From: Rallus limicola
Taxonomy: Eukaryota; Chordata; Aves; Gruiformes; Rallidae
Direction: 5' to 3'
NCBI GenBank assembly: GCA_022605955.1
Contig: JAKCOZ010000011.1
Span: forward strand, 9,593,686 to 9,657,685
Length of the DNA stretch: 64,000 bases
The stretch's first letter is position 1. Each line of letters begins with the position of its first letter. This document shows, one piece after another, positions 1 through 11,400 of this stretch. Position numbers and translations under genes: made by a program. The notes under the pieces are model-generated. The model saw only the letters and a list, made by a program, of their open reading frames with translations. It was not told the DNA's origin and searched no databases.

Positions 1-537
1 AATCTTTGCCAGTTCCTGTGACTTTATTGTTTTTGAAGACTATTGAATAAACCTACCAAAGTTTCTTCACAACTGTCACATTGTCCAACTTACTTGTAGT
101 CTGAAGCAAATATGGTTACTGGTGGGACTTTTAAATTCTTTAATAACTGCTGTTTTAGTAACAGAGCCTTTTCTGCTTTTAACCACCATAGATCTACAAA
201 TCAAAGAAGAGAAGCCAATTTGCCTATTAACACTATGTAAAGACTTGGATGGAAGTGATGTTCTTTTTACATAGCTCATCCCACAAGAGCATATGACACA
301 CGAGAGACCCATTTCAAAAAGGTGTTGTGGCAATGAGAATTTGTCTTGGAGCTCACTAAAGAATCCTTCCTTTAGTGTGCTGACCCATTTCACATGTTTC
401 TTGTGACTCTTTTTTTTTTTTTCCCCTCTTTCAAGTCTGACAATATTCTTCTCTTTATATAGTCCAAGGTTAACAGTATTCCTTATAGTCACAGAATATT
501 TTGCTGATTGGTTATACACCAATCATTTTTTTTTTCC
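1..537. other. Unique AT-rich sequence, no supported gene
   Basis: No repeat family is recognised here. A minus-strand open frame of 148 codons spans 76-522. It is rich in Ser, Lys and Val and shows no domain, signal peptide or membrane segment that I recognise. A run of T on the + strand near 409-422 gives its lysine cluster. I treat it as a chance frame. It ends just before the hairpin at 538. Confidence 0.5.
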
Positions 538-645
538 ACAGAAAAACCTTCAATTAACCCCCCAGTGATTGGGAGGTGGAATTTCCAGATTAGTGTTGGA
601 GAATTCCACCTCCTATCACCAGGGGTTTAATTGAAAACTTTTCTG
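538..645. repeat. Long inverted repeat (hairpin), MITE-like or miRNA-precursor-like
   Basis: The left arm (539-584) and the reverse complement of the right arm (600-644) align over about 45 positions with one single-base bulge and about eight mismatches; the loop is roughly 15 nt. Both arms share CAGAAAA, TTCAATTAA, CCCC, GTGAT and GGAGGTGGAATT. Most mismatches are transitions of a kind that become G-U pairs in a minus-strand RNA, so the minus transcript would fold better than the plus transcript. It could be a short palindromic DNA-transposon derivative or a small-RNA hairpin. No target-site duplication is obvious. Confidence 0.8.
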
Positions 646-2240
646 AGAAAAATTAATTGGTGCAAAAACATCAGTAAAATAACCTAAAATGCAGGGGACA
701 CTGTTAATTTCAGTCTATTTAAAGGAAAGAAAGAAAAAAAAAAAGATTAAATAGGAACATTGAGCAAGAAATAAACAATAAACTGAGATTAAAAGGAAAC
801 TTGTGAAATGGCCCTGCAAAGTCACGAAATGCAGCAAAACTTACCTTTAATTTAAATTACAATATGCTAAAAACAAGGAATTGAAATTAGTTTCTTTTAG
901 AAACTATTTCACAATCAGGTGATTTACTTCAGATTCAGAAACATAAATCACATTTTAATAATCTCTCTCCCAGTATGAAGTCTCTATACAATCTGATATG
1001 CAGATTTTTTTTTAAGTAGATGCTTTCTTTGCATAACAAGAAGCTGCAATAAATTAAACAGAGCCCAGGAAATCTTATAATGCAGCTGGGTAATGAAAGA
1101 GAAAGTGTAGTTTGAATCTACTATTGCGAATATGTATATCTTTGCTAATAATGAGAAACATCCAGTGTGAATGGATGTATCTGTGTGCAATAAACCTGTC
1201 TGAATATGGTATCTTTAATATTGCTCAGATGCTTTTTTTTTTTTTTGCATTAGGCATAATAGACTTTGACCTGCAAATTATGAAAAAGATTAAGATATGC
1301 ATCAGCAGAGAGATTTATGTCTAGTGTTGACAAATTATTCATTAAAGTTTTATGTAACAGGCCCAGAGAGAGTATTAAATAAGATTATGATGGCAGTTCT
1401 TATAAGTGTATTCATCTTGACTAAGAAGAGGTCGTGATAAAGTTTAGGACTGTTTACTTACAAAGCTTGTTTAATTAGGAAAAATAGAAATAAATGTTCT
1501 TCATTTGGCATCTTTCACAGATTTTATCTTTAGTGCTTCTCTCTCCCAATACTGTGAATGATCAACATCAATAAAAGCAAATCTATTACATGCAATTTGA
1601 CAAGTCATTTGCTTAATGATTTCTAAATATAGAGAAAGATATAAAATTTCATTCTGAAATTAACAACACTTTTTTCCTTGTGAAAAATCCTGTTTTGAGC
1701 AGTCATAGTTTTGTATCTGGAGTGATCATTAGTAAATAAACAAGATAATTATCTCTGAAAGGAGTTAGTTTCGGTGAAAAACAACTGTATATTCCTACTA
1801 TAAAAGGCAGCACTTTGTGTTATACTCTGCTATACATTATACTTATCTGCTGTCAGCTGAAAATTCAACCAATGGCTATTTGATTACTTTGGAAACATTT
1901 GAATTGATTTTTATTACCTAATCGTGTACACCTATAAGGAAGATATATGACCACTTTTCTTGGAAAAACTGAACAACTCCTCTTTTGCTTTTGATGGAAC
2001 ATGTAACACAGGCAGGTGGAAAAGAGAGAAAAACATATTCCCAAAGGAAAAAAAGAATGCTACTGAGTTTGAGAGAAAGAACACAAACATTATTTTTAAA
2101 AAAGGCTTCTTCTCAACTAATGTGGCAACTTGCAAAGGACAGGAGCTTCTTTAATAATCACTGAATACCTCAAAATTCTCTGCAAGTAAAAATATTTTAA
2201 GTAATGTACTTGTTTGAAGCAAATTATTTATTTAAATGCT
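646..2240. other. Unique AT-rich intergenic sequence
   Basis: Nothing recognisable beyond short A or T runs (for example around 735-744 and 1231-1246). Open frames are short and overlap on both strands without any family resemblance. Confidence 0.6.
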
Positions 2241-2274
2241 TTAGTGTACATATGAATTTAGTGTACATATGAAC
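2241..2274. repeat. 17-bp direct duplication
   Basis: TTAGTGTACATATGAA occurs at 2241 and again at 2258, identical and with period 17, most likely from replication slippage. Confidence 0.85.
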
Positions 2275-2349
2275 AATCAAGACTTGATTTTCTTTGTCTG
2301 TACACTGGTTGATCATCTTAACTGAGATTTCCATCCAGTAGCAGTCCAT

Positions 2350-2416
2350 GGAAGTCTCCCTGTTGATTAAAGCTCAGAAGGTCTTTTCCAACCCTAACTC
2401 TTCTATGACTCTATCT
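2350..2416 (+). mobile_element. CR1 LINE 3'-end fragment, decayed
   Basis: The stretch around 2378-2412 reads AAGGTCTTTTCCAACCCTAA followed by a TCTATGACTCTAT tail. This matches the + orientation CR1 terminus (AAGGTCCCTTCCAACCCAAA, then the ATTCTATGA repeats) with several substitutions. Only the last 60-70 bp are recognisable; the upstream limit is uncertain. Confidence 0.6.
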
Positions 2417-2885
2417 AGACTGTTAACATTCAGATTACTGAAGGAAGGACTTTATATGCATACCCAAAGAATAAAAACTGCTGAACAACTGATCCTGCTT
2501 TAGCTTTAGACCAGAAAGAGAAGCTTGGATGTTTTTTTCTTTAAACGAGGGAAATGTTTCTCTAACACATATTTTATTACCTGTACACATTTAGTGCAGA
2601 ACCACAAATGGAATATTGAAATATCTTCTGAAATATTCCAGTGGGAAGAATGAATCTCCTCTGCATGCAGAACTTCTGTTTTCCCAGTTGCCTCGTGGAT
2701 TACATCCTACTGCAGAACCAGCCTGTAGAGGCACTTCAGCAAATGCTTATAGGTGTTTTAATACAGAAACTGGTGCAGTGTGATTTAGACCATGCTGCTG
2801 TGGGTGACCCCACAACTGATTGAATTACTTTAAACAAGCAATAAGATAAAGGAGTGGCTACAGCCCTTATCACTGTTATATTATT
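2417..2885. other. Unique intergenic sequence
   Basis: No repeat or gene is recognised. A 60-codon + strand frame at 2641-2823 has no family resemblance. Confidence 0.5.
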
Positions 2886-2939
2886 GGGGGGGGGGGGGGG
2901 GGGAGGTGTTGGGGGGGTTTGGTTTGGGGTTTTTTTTGT
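2886..2939 (+). repeat. Poly-G run with G-quadruplex potential
   Basis: Eighteen consecutive G at 2886-2903 are followed by a G7 run at 2911-2917 and by GG and GGGG groups up to about 2929, then T8. At least four G-runs lie within 45 bp on the + strand, which satisfies a G-quadruplex pattern. Confidence 0.85.
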
Positions 2940-3729
2940 GGTTGTCTTTTTCCTGAGACTTTACATTGACTATGCATTTTTGGACTGAACCAGTGACTGA
3001 CAAAACCTATTCCAGCACTAAGTATATTTCATTTTGCATAATGTCTGTCATACAGCCTAATTCTTACTATCAGAAATGCTACCTATTTATTGTATGTATA
3101 TTCTTATTTCTGCTTTTTATTCCATCATCTCTTGCACACTAAACTTCTATTTTGCCCTTCCTCCCACCATTTGCATATATAATCCTTCTCATATTTTTTG
3201 TTCTAAATCAATTCCTATAATCCCTTACTGTGTAATAGCATTTGTCATCAATAGAAATGAAATCCTCAACACATTGAAGGAAAGAGAATTTGCAGGTACT
3301 GGTTTCTAGCAGCAAGTTGTAATAGAAGCAGTGGGGAATCCTATTTGCATAAAAAGATCCATATTTGATGCAAACTGATGCAACTTTCATGATGGATATA
3401 AAATTTTCCTCTACCCTTCCGCCCTGGGCATGAAGCAGATAATACTCTACAACAATGTTACAGAATTATTTTTCATAAAATCTTGTCTGGGATATATAAT
3501 AAAGGAAGGAGTGTCTTTTTATAATTATTAAGGCTGATTCCAAGTCTCCTATAATTAGCACTGTAATGTTAGAAATAGCAGCAAAATGTTGCAGTTCCTG
3601 ACCACAGAAAATCACAATATTTGCAGAGGAAGGAGAGACAGAAGCGCTTCATTATGAAAGAAAAAGCAGAATTGTTTCAATGCAGTTTTAAGAAAATATA
3701 ATAAAGAAATTATTCTTCATAAATAATGC
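2940..3729. other. Unique AT-rich intergenic sequence
   Basis: No gene or repeat is recognised. Short frames on both strands (for example 3076-3309) look like chance frames. Confidence 0.5.
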
Positions 3730-4560
3730 TGAACCTGATAATCCAGGTCCTCAGATCTGTTAGAAATGCAAAAAGGGTCCTAAAAAGGACTCGAGGTAGA
3801 CACGTTAGTGAAGCAGTAATTAATTTATTATACGTTCTTGCAAGAGCGGGTAACCCAAAAGTAGGCACACTTTTGGTCAAAATACGTAGCATTTTTGTAT
3901 CATTTTCCAGTCTGAAATCCCTCCCACCGTTTAACTATAGATTAACAATTTCAAAAGTTTACTGGCTCAACCCAAGTACCCCCATTCATGACATAATGTA
4001 ATACATACTGCACGTCTGGCAAATTCTTGCTTCCCGTTGGTGAGGAAAATTAGTATGCATGAGCTTTTTAACACATAAACATCTCTTTTGTCTTGGGATA
4101 ATCACTTCCTGGCAGGTACTTGATTTTATCTTAACTTTCCCGTTAACTGTCATGGGCCTAGGGTTGAAGGAATTTAAAAGCTCATACAGGCTTTTGTTTA
4201 GATGGTATCAGTTGGCCTGTTTGCTGAGCCGCATTTCCTTAGGTTCCAACCCATGGTCTCTGTCACTTTTTAACTCCTTCCAGGATCCTTTTTATCTTTT
4301 AGCAGAGCTGTGTATTTGAATTGAACTCTTATTTGAGAGAGAGATTTTGCACTAATTCTTTTAACACAACCAACAGCAAAACTATATTAACAATCCTAAA
4401 TTCCCTACAAAGTATTTCTGACAAGGCAGTCCTAATTCACAAGTCAGCAAAAGAATATACAATACAGAATTTCAGTTTGCAAAAGCAACAATTCAGTGTT
4501 TTCCACAGATCATCCTTAGGTCCTGGTATTTTTCTAGTTTCTGTGGGCATCTGAGAGGCC
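3730..4560 (-). mobile_element. Probable endogenous retroviral LTR, minus orientation
   Basis: Read on the minus strand, about 3900 to 3730 has the layout of an LTR R-U5 junction. A polyadenylation signal AATAAA (plus-strand TTTATT at 3824-3829) is followed by a GCTTCACTAACGTGTCTACC block and a terminal ...TTCA, so the plus strand begins TGAACCTG at 3730. Several CpGs survive (about 3792, 3803, 3833, 3847 and 3885). The far end (LTR 5' end) is not defined and 4560 is a guess; no target-site duplication was found. I cannot name the family. It could be unrelated unique sequence with a fortuitous polyA signal. Confidence 0.45.
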
Positions 4561-5439
4561 AGGGTTTAACTGAGAAACAGATAGACAGACATGTGTATAG
4601 TGTGTGTGAAAGGGTCTGAAACCACTACATATATCAATACACACTTCAGCACTCCTCGACCAGATTAAAAACTAAAAAAAAGTGATCTAAAAAATTCATA
4701 TTTCTCAGCTCCATGTCAGGAAAGCACTGAGATTTTCTGGCAGTACTCAGGGTGTGATTCCTGTATCCCTGCAGATGGTAAAGGAAGTCAGGTTTCCCCA
4801 CTGAATTCATCAGCAGAAAAGCAAGCAGTTTCATTAAGCTCTGGCTGAATTTCACTGGGTGTTTTTCAAAAGCAATATATTCCTAATAAACATTTTGGTC
4901 TTGCTGAATCAGCTACTTCTGGGAAGAAAAAGCGCGACAACTTCTAAACAACCTTAATCTGTACCCAATAGATATTTCACCTTGAGGATTTGTCAAGTTA
5001 ATAGAGCCTACCCGCTTAGAGAAAGAGGGAGGAGGCCTTTCTAATTGGTGCCTAACAGCTTACACTTAAGGGTCATTAAGAGGCAATACTAGAGATAACA
5101 GTCTTAATGGCTCCAGCCCACTTTCATGGGGAGCACTCAAGAAAGTATGAACAAAAGGGAACGAGACTGAAAGACCCAAAGACTCAGCAGGATCTGGACT
5201 GGCTAAGGGGATGCAGATTGATTTAGTTCTGCCCTGGTAACTTAAGAGGAGAATTTATCTCTTTCGACTTGTAGTGAAACATAAGATTAGCTGGAAATAA
5301 CTACAAGATGGATGGAGATGTTGAATAAAAAAGGTACGTGTCATTGTTTTAAAATACACGTTTTCTACTGTATGTTAACAAGATCAAATAGAATTGCTTT
5401 ATTTTAGGGAAGAAGTTTGTCAAACCCACCAGCTGGAGT
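4561..5439. other. Unique intergenic sequence
   Basis: No gene or repeat is recognised. A short alternating GT/GA stretch lies near 4580-4610. Confidence 0.5.
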
Positions 5440-5870
5440 TTCTGAATGGAATAAAACAGCTGCCTGAAACACACTCAGTCCAACCCACCTAGTGAAAAGC
5501 CGTTAAAAAGAAGAGCATGACCCCGTCTAAGGATTGCGGTTTCCATGCCGTGACAAGAAAGGCCAAAGATGGTTACCCCTGAACTCCCTGGCCCCACTGG
5601 CACACTGGACGCTGAAGTTCAGCTCCAGAGCTGTCTTGTGACTGAAATATGAAATACTGCATCTTCAGTTACTTAGACACCTCTGCTGCTCCGGCATCAT
5701 GCCCCGCTGGATAGCATCGTCGTGCTCAGAGAAACCTGAGAGGTGCAGAGATTCAGCTAACCTTGTCCTGAGATGGGCTGTTTCTCATAACTCTTCTCTG
5801 TAAATCCCCAAGACAGCTATAAAAAGAGGTGAGGCTGAAAGGTCAGACAATTAGCTTTCCTATTTGTGAA
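5440..5870. other. CpG-retaining, GC-richer patch with a TATA-like motif
   Basis: About nine CpG dinucleotides fall between 5500 and 5722, for example in GCCGTTAA, ATTGCGGT, GGACGCTG and CATCGTCGTGC, in an otherwise CpG-poor region. A TATAAAAAG motif lies downstream at 5818-5826. It could be a small regulatory element, a promoter remnant or part of an unrecognised LTR. No open frame of note coincides with it. Confidence 0.35.
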
Positions 5871-6594
5871 GAAATAGCTTTTCTAAGCTTATTAATGTAA
5901 AAATACAGGATGAGATCGTCAGTTGCTATAAATCACTATAGCTCTGCTGATTTCAGTGGGGCTGTGCTGTGTTACACCAGCTGAGATTATATTGTCTCTA
6001 ATATTAAATAATAATAAAAAGCCTTACACTGAAACAATCTTGTTACATTTGGTGAAATACATGCTGAAATGTCAGATGCAGGTTTTCCTAAGCAAATTTA
6101 ATTCAACTTCCATACATCTTCCTGTTATTTTAAATGATCTTTTATGGGAAGCCTGCCTTTTTCAGTTCGTCTGATAGATGGTCCTCACTGAACAGGATTC
6201 AAATATTTTTGAGCTCAGAAAGGTTCAGCTAATCTGATTTCCTGTCTGATACCAGCCTTGGACTTTCATTCTGTATCTCCCAGGATGAGTCTAAAACCTT
6301 GTGCTTGCTAAAGGCTGCCCTCTACGAAGGCATTCTGCAAGGGACTTTGGGCTTCAAAAACTAGGGGATTAACTTCCCTTGTTCCTTTTTCCTGGTGTTT
6401 AACCTACTATGGTAAATATTTGTGGGTTTTTTCCTTCCTTTGAAATTATGTGGCCCCACATTCTGCTATTCTTTTATTTCATTTTTTTCCTTTTTTCTGT
6501 GTATTTCATTTTTCATGCCTACTATCTATTTTCTGAACAGTGTAAAAACAGATTACTTCTTCACGGCCTTAAATCAGCCACATCACCAATCTGA
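5871..6594. other. Unique AT-rich intergenic sequence
   Basis: T-rich stretches around 6470-6520. No gene or repeat is recognised. Confidence 0.5.
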
Positions 6595-7372
6595 ATCTTG
6601 GGTCAGGGCAAACACCAGTATCAGTACACACTGGGGATGAATGGAGTGACAAGGAGGACAATAGTGGTACTGGTGAATGAAAAATTGGACATGAGGTAAC
6701 ATGTGCACTTGCAGCCCTGAAAAATGAATGGGACTTGGACTGCATCACAGGAAGGGTGGTCAGCAGGTCTGGAGAGGTGATTTTCCTCTCTCTATACAAG
6801 TGTACTTTTGAGAGACACCACCTGGAGTACTGCATTCCTCTCTGAGACCCCTGGCACAAGGGAGACATGGACCTTTTTAAGTGGGTCCAGAGGAGGACCA
6901 CAAAGATGATCAGGGTGCTGGAGCATCTCTGCTGTGAAGAAAGGCTGAGAAAGTTGGGGTTCTTCAACCTGGAGAAGAGAAGGCTCTAGGGACTCCTTAT
7001 TGCAGCCTAACAATATATAAAGGCAACTTGTAAAAAAGATGGAGAATGACTTTTTACCAGGGCCTGTAGTGGCAGAACAAGGGGCAGTGGTCATAAACTC
7101 AAAGACAGTAGATTTAGATTGGTCATCAGGAAGGTATTTTTTACTATGAAGGCGGTGAGACACTGGAACAGGTTTTCTGAGAGAGAACTCTCTCTGGAGT
7201 GGGCTGTAGATGACACATTATTGGATGTGTTCAAGGTCAGGTTGGATGGGGTGTTGAGCAACCTGATATAATGAAAGATGTCCCTAGCCATGGCAAGGGA
7301 TTGGACTAGGTGATCATTAAAGATTTCCTTCTAACCCAAATCATGCTGTGATTCTGTTACTAATTCTATGAT
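6595..7372 (+). mobile_element. CR1 LINE copy A, 5'-truncated, plus orientation
   Basis: CR1 retroposons are non-LTR elements whose ORF2 supplies endonuclease and reverse transcriptase. Most genomic copies are truncated 3' fragments. This copy runs from the late part of ORF2 (around 6595, CACCAGTATCAGTACACACT) to a decayed tail (GCTGTGATTCTGTTACTAATTCTATGAT, in pieces) near 7372. Translation of 6868-6990 gives the conserved C-terminal ORF2 segment MDLFKWVQRRTTKMIRVLEH, which ends at a TAG soon after KRRL. The tail type is the GGAGAATGACTTTTTACCAGG kind. Positions 6735-6987 are almost identical to copy B at 12905-13157. Confidence 0.92.
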
Positions 7373-7878
7373 CTTTGCTTGCAAAACAACATACTTGAGC
7401 TATTGCTAAACTCCTGTAATGACCAAAAGAATACCCCCAAAAAACCCCAAACAAAACAAAAAAAAACACATTTCACAACCAGTCCTGACATTTTGTAGAA
7501 TGCAGTTAATACTAACACTACAACATTGAGAAGTTTCAGTTCACAGCGGGATGGACTATGAAGCTTTTATCCCTTAGGAATGTACAAATTAAAAATGATA
7601 TATAACATTTACCATTGGTTAGTACAGACTTAAACAGAGATGTTAATACATTAGCCATAGTCCCAAGAGACCAGTGTAATACTTCAGTCAGAAGTATTCT
7701 TCTGCAGCTCTGATAAGGTAATTTCCTAATGGCCAAGGATAATACTTAGTTTTAATTATGTACCCCTTTTAAATATGTCACTTTTTGGAGATTAATCATG
7801 GACTGCGGAGCATTCTGATTATGGATACATTCTATAATCAAGACTTGTTGAAAAAAATTTCTCAATCATTGAGGTATG
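7373..7878. other. Unique sequence between CR1 and LTR
   Basis: Contains an A/C-rich low-complexity patch at about 7432-7475. No gene is recognised. Confidence 0.5.
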
Positions 7879-8461
7879 TGCTAGTTTCAGCTGGGATCAT
7901 GTTAATAGTAGCTAGTATGGGGCTGATTTGGATTTGTTCTGGAAAAAGTGTTGACAACACAGGGATGTTTTCATTATTACTGAGCAGTGCTTACACAGAG
8001 CCAAGGGCTTTTCTGCAGCTCACCACACCTCACCAGTAAGTAGGCTGGGGTTGCAGAAGGAGTTAGAAGGGGACACAGCTGAGACAGCTGACCCTGACTG
8101 ACCAGAGGGATATTCCATGCCATGTGACATCATGCTCAGCGTATAAAGCTGGGGGAAGAAGAAGGAAAGGGAAAATGCTCAGAGTGCTGGTGATTGTCTT
8201 CTGAAGTCAATGTGATGCATGATGGAGCCCTGTTTCCCTGGTGATGGCTGAGCACCTACTTGCCCATGAGAAGTGGTAAATGATTCCCCCATATTGCTTT
8301 GCTTACGTGTGTGGCTTTTCCTGTACCTATTAAACTGTCTTTATATTAACCCATGACTTTTCTCACTTTTACTCTTCCAATTTTTTGCCCCATCCTGCTG
8401 GGGGAGCAGGGAGTGACTGGCTGTATGATGCTCACTTGCTGGCTGGGGTTAAACCCTGACA
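7879..8461 (+). mobile_element. Solo endogenous retrovirus LTR with intact TG...CA ends
   Basis: Begins TGCTAGTTTCAGCTGGGAT at 7879 and ends GGGGTTAAACCCTGACA at 8461, which are the ends of a widespread bird LTR family. Internal landmarks are in the expected order: GAGCAGTGCTTACAC (about 7981), GGGATATTCCATGCCATGTG (about 8107), a TATA box TATAAA at 8142-8147, and a polyadenylation signal ATTAAA at 8329-8334 before CCCATGACTTTTCTCACTTT. No internal retroviral sequence flanks it, so it is most likely a solo LTR left by recombination. The 5-bp flanks do not form an obvious target-site duplication. An 84-codon frame at 7785-8039 crosses its 5' edge and is not a gene. Confidence 0.9.
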
Positions 8462-11400
8462 AAGTGGTGTGAGTCCTAAGGTTACACTTAAAGTTTCCAG
8501 AGTTCTGTTATAGTTTTGACATCAGAACAAGGTAATCTAAGTAAGGAAGTTATAGTATATCAAAGCATAAAGTTAAGGAAAACCTTCATAATAGTAAAAT
8601 CAAAGAATTTCTTAGATTAACTTAGATGCCAAAGTCCTTTCTAGTATTCAGCTTCATATGTTTCAAGTCTTAGGCTTCACTTTTCACAGCATGCTTACTA
8701 TTTCCATCACATAAATCATAGAAATTGAAAGTGGGTAATATACACAAACAGTTCCTTATGACATTTCCAGCACACAGCCTTCATTATGCTTCTTCATTTT
8801 AAATAAAAATTAACTACGCTTGGAGCTGTGCAATGATGTTGATACATTATGCATATAAAAACAGGACTAATCTTTCAAGCACATACATCTATTTTGGATA
8901 GCACTAGCTATCTGCAAAAAGACAGGATAGTGACATTAATACAAAACTGGTTCTTTTTTTTGTTGTTGTTGTTATGTGCCAGTGAAAGTAGCTGAGTGGA
9001 TAATGATGTTAGAGGATGGCCTTCAAAATGTGCATGCTTTTTACTTTTTATTTTATAGATGATGAAGAATGTTTCTATTTTCTTGTATTTACTTGTTTTT
9101 CTGATTAAAACTAGAAGAGTAAAACAAATGCTTAGTTTAAAAATTTCAAAAAAGTTTGCCTCCAAAAATGGGAGATGGTTTATGGGAAGGTATCCTACAT
9201 TAATAAAAATAACAACAGCAACAACAATATCACTGTCACCATTAGGAAAGCTTAAACATTTTACAGTCCTTTAGGATGACATTATAAAGACAACAGGCTT
9301 TGTGTTTTTCTCAGAAACCCAGACACTCTGCTTTTGAGAATGTCAACATTATTTCTTTGATTACTTTTTTTATTTCACTTCAATCTTTCTTTTCCTGTCT
9401 CTTCTACCAATTTATATTTTGTTTAGCTCACTTCCTCTTTCTCTTCTTTGGACTAGAAACCTTCTTAGGGACGTTTTATAGAAATAGGCACATTATTTTG
9501 AAGAATTCTCACTTTAATAGAATAATACCAGCGATATTTGGCTAACTCTACTCTGAAGTCAATCACTATTGGCAATGTGGCTTCGATCCTGAAAGATCTA
9601 CATCTCTGTAGATTTCCCGGCAAGACTGAAAAACAGATGTACATTAAAATCCCTAAGAGGACTTAGTTTTACTCACAGAATAAATGTCTTTTTTCAATCA
9701 GTTGTGTAAACTTTTTTTAAAGTAAAAGGGGACTTGTCCAAAGGACCAGACAGATTTAATGCAAGGTTCTTCCAAAGAAAGCAGCTAAATACAGTAGAGG
9801 ATTTGTTTTTCTCCTAAAAAATGCTGGTTTATCTTCACTGTTTATAAACAGGGTGTAAAAGGCTAACTCAGATGGAGTCAGCTTTTCTATAAATATTTTC
9901 TGTCACAGCAGTCAAAATCTCTTGAAAAATTACCATAGAAATTCATGTGGGAATTGTTACAGGATGCAGAGTTCCAGAATGTTACTTAAGGTACAATAAT
10001 ATGACTACAAGGTAGAGAATAAAGGCATACATGCATGCATACTTACTTTATAGGCATATATATTTACACATACATTCACATATTCTTCACATTCACGTAG
10101 TCTGACTTCATATGTGGAATGACCTTGGTATAATCCTAATTATGCCCCTGTAACAATTAGCACTGATTTTTAATGCTGCAAATAAGCATTCAGGGCTAAT
10201 AATACAAGTATGTTAAATGAAATGTCAAATGACTTCCAAAAAGCTCTTAAAATTAATAAATATGTATGAGATAAATGAGTCTGGTTGTCAAGTACTCCAT
10301 GAAGAGATACAAACAATTTTTTTTGTTTTTTATTTTTTTCCTCTGGATTCTCTTGTCACTAAAGTCAAATAAAATTCATGGGTTTAGTCATTGCTCTGCA
10401 GAACAGTCTCCTGGAAAGGGGACCTTTCCTCAAAAGGAGATTGGGATGTCACTGGGGTGGATGTCACCTACTGCAGTACTTGCTGGTTTAATACTTGCTT
10501 AGCGTGCCATTCATGTGGCCTGTGGACAACAGCCGAAGGAGGGGCACCAATAAAAGATCCATATTACCTAGTACAGGTACCTGGCATAAGTGTTGCTTTA
10601 CTTGGGCAGTAAATAAAACTTCTTTCTAGATTAAGACACCTCTATGCTGTCAGTGAAGGGTGTGAGCTTCATCAGGGAATTGCTTATGCAGAGTTTGTTC
10701 AAGTAGGAACTTGAGTGAACTCTAGTCGATTTCAATCCAAACCTCCAGGAAAATGGGAATAATGGTATTTATAAACTTTCTTGTAAGGTGTTGAAATCCT
10801 AATTTATAAAGTGTTCTGTGAACTTTGGTTAATTGCACTATTCAAGGTGTCACATGGCTCATTATTTTAATGAAAAATCTCACTCAGGTAAAAGAGGTGT
10901 TATTCTCTCGAAGAAAGGAAATTATGTGGAAAACAAACTACTGCATAATGAGAACATATGTTAGGGTATAGGGTTGCATAAGACTGTAAGGAACTTTCAA
11001 CAGAAAAATGTCTCTTCTATAAGGTAAATCAGAGCACAGGTAGTGTCCTCAAAGCTTGTAACCATATGTTCAGTCAAAGGTTAAAACGCTGGTGACAATT
11101 TTTCTGGATTCAGCAAATCTGAGAAGCTTTACACAATAGATATTTGACTAATTCATCTGAATACCATATGTCTTTACCTCAAAATATAATGCAAAAAGTT
11201 TTATTGAGCTTTGTCCTGTTAATTTCTCCTTTTACCATATAGAAATTACCTGAGTGATTCTACTAGAAAGCACAGCAATGTGTCATAGACAATTTATTGC
11301 AGTACCAAAGAAGTTGGAATGGCTTGACACTATATTTTAACATTTATCTCCAAATTAAGATATAGAGAACACCTCAGGTAGACCTTTTGCCCTAAAATCT

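Noticed and set aside
6569..7163. Two overlapping minus-strand frames with Pro/Ser/Leu-rich peptides
   Set aside because: They are antisense shadows of CR1 copy A; the same peptide recurs at 12846-13100 because copy B is inverted.
7785..8039. 84-codon frame
   Set aside because: It crosses the 5' edge of a solo LTR and has no retroviral protein resemblance.
10390..10620. GC-richer block with AATAAA motifs as a possible LTR or retrocopy
   Set aside because: No LTR ends, polyA tail or known family could be seen.
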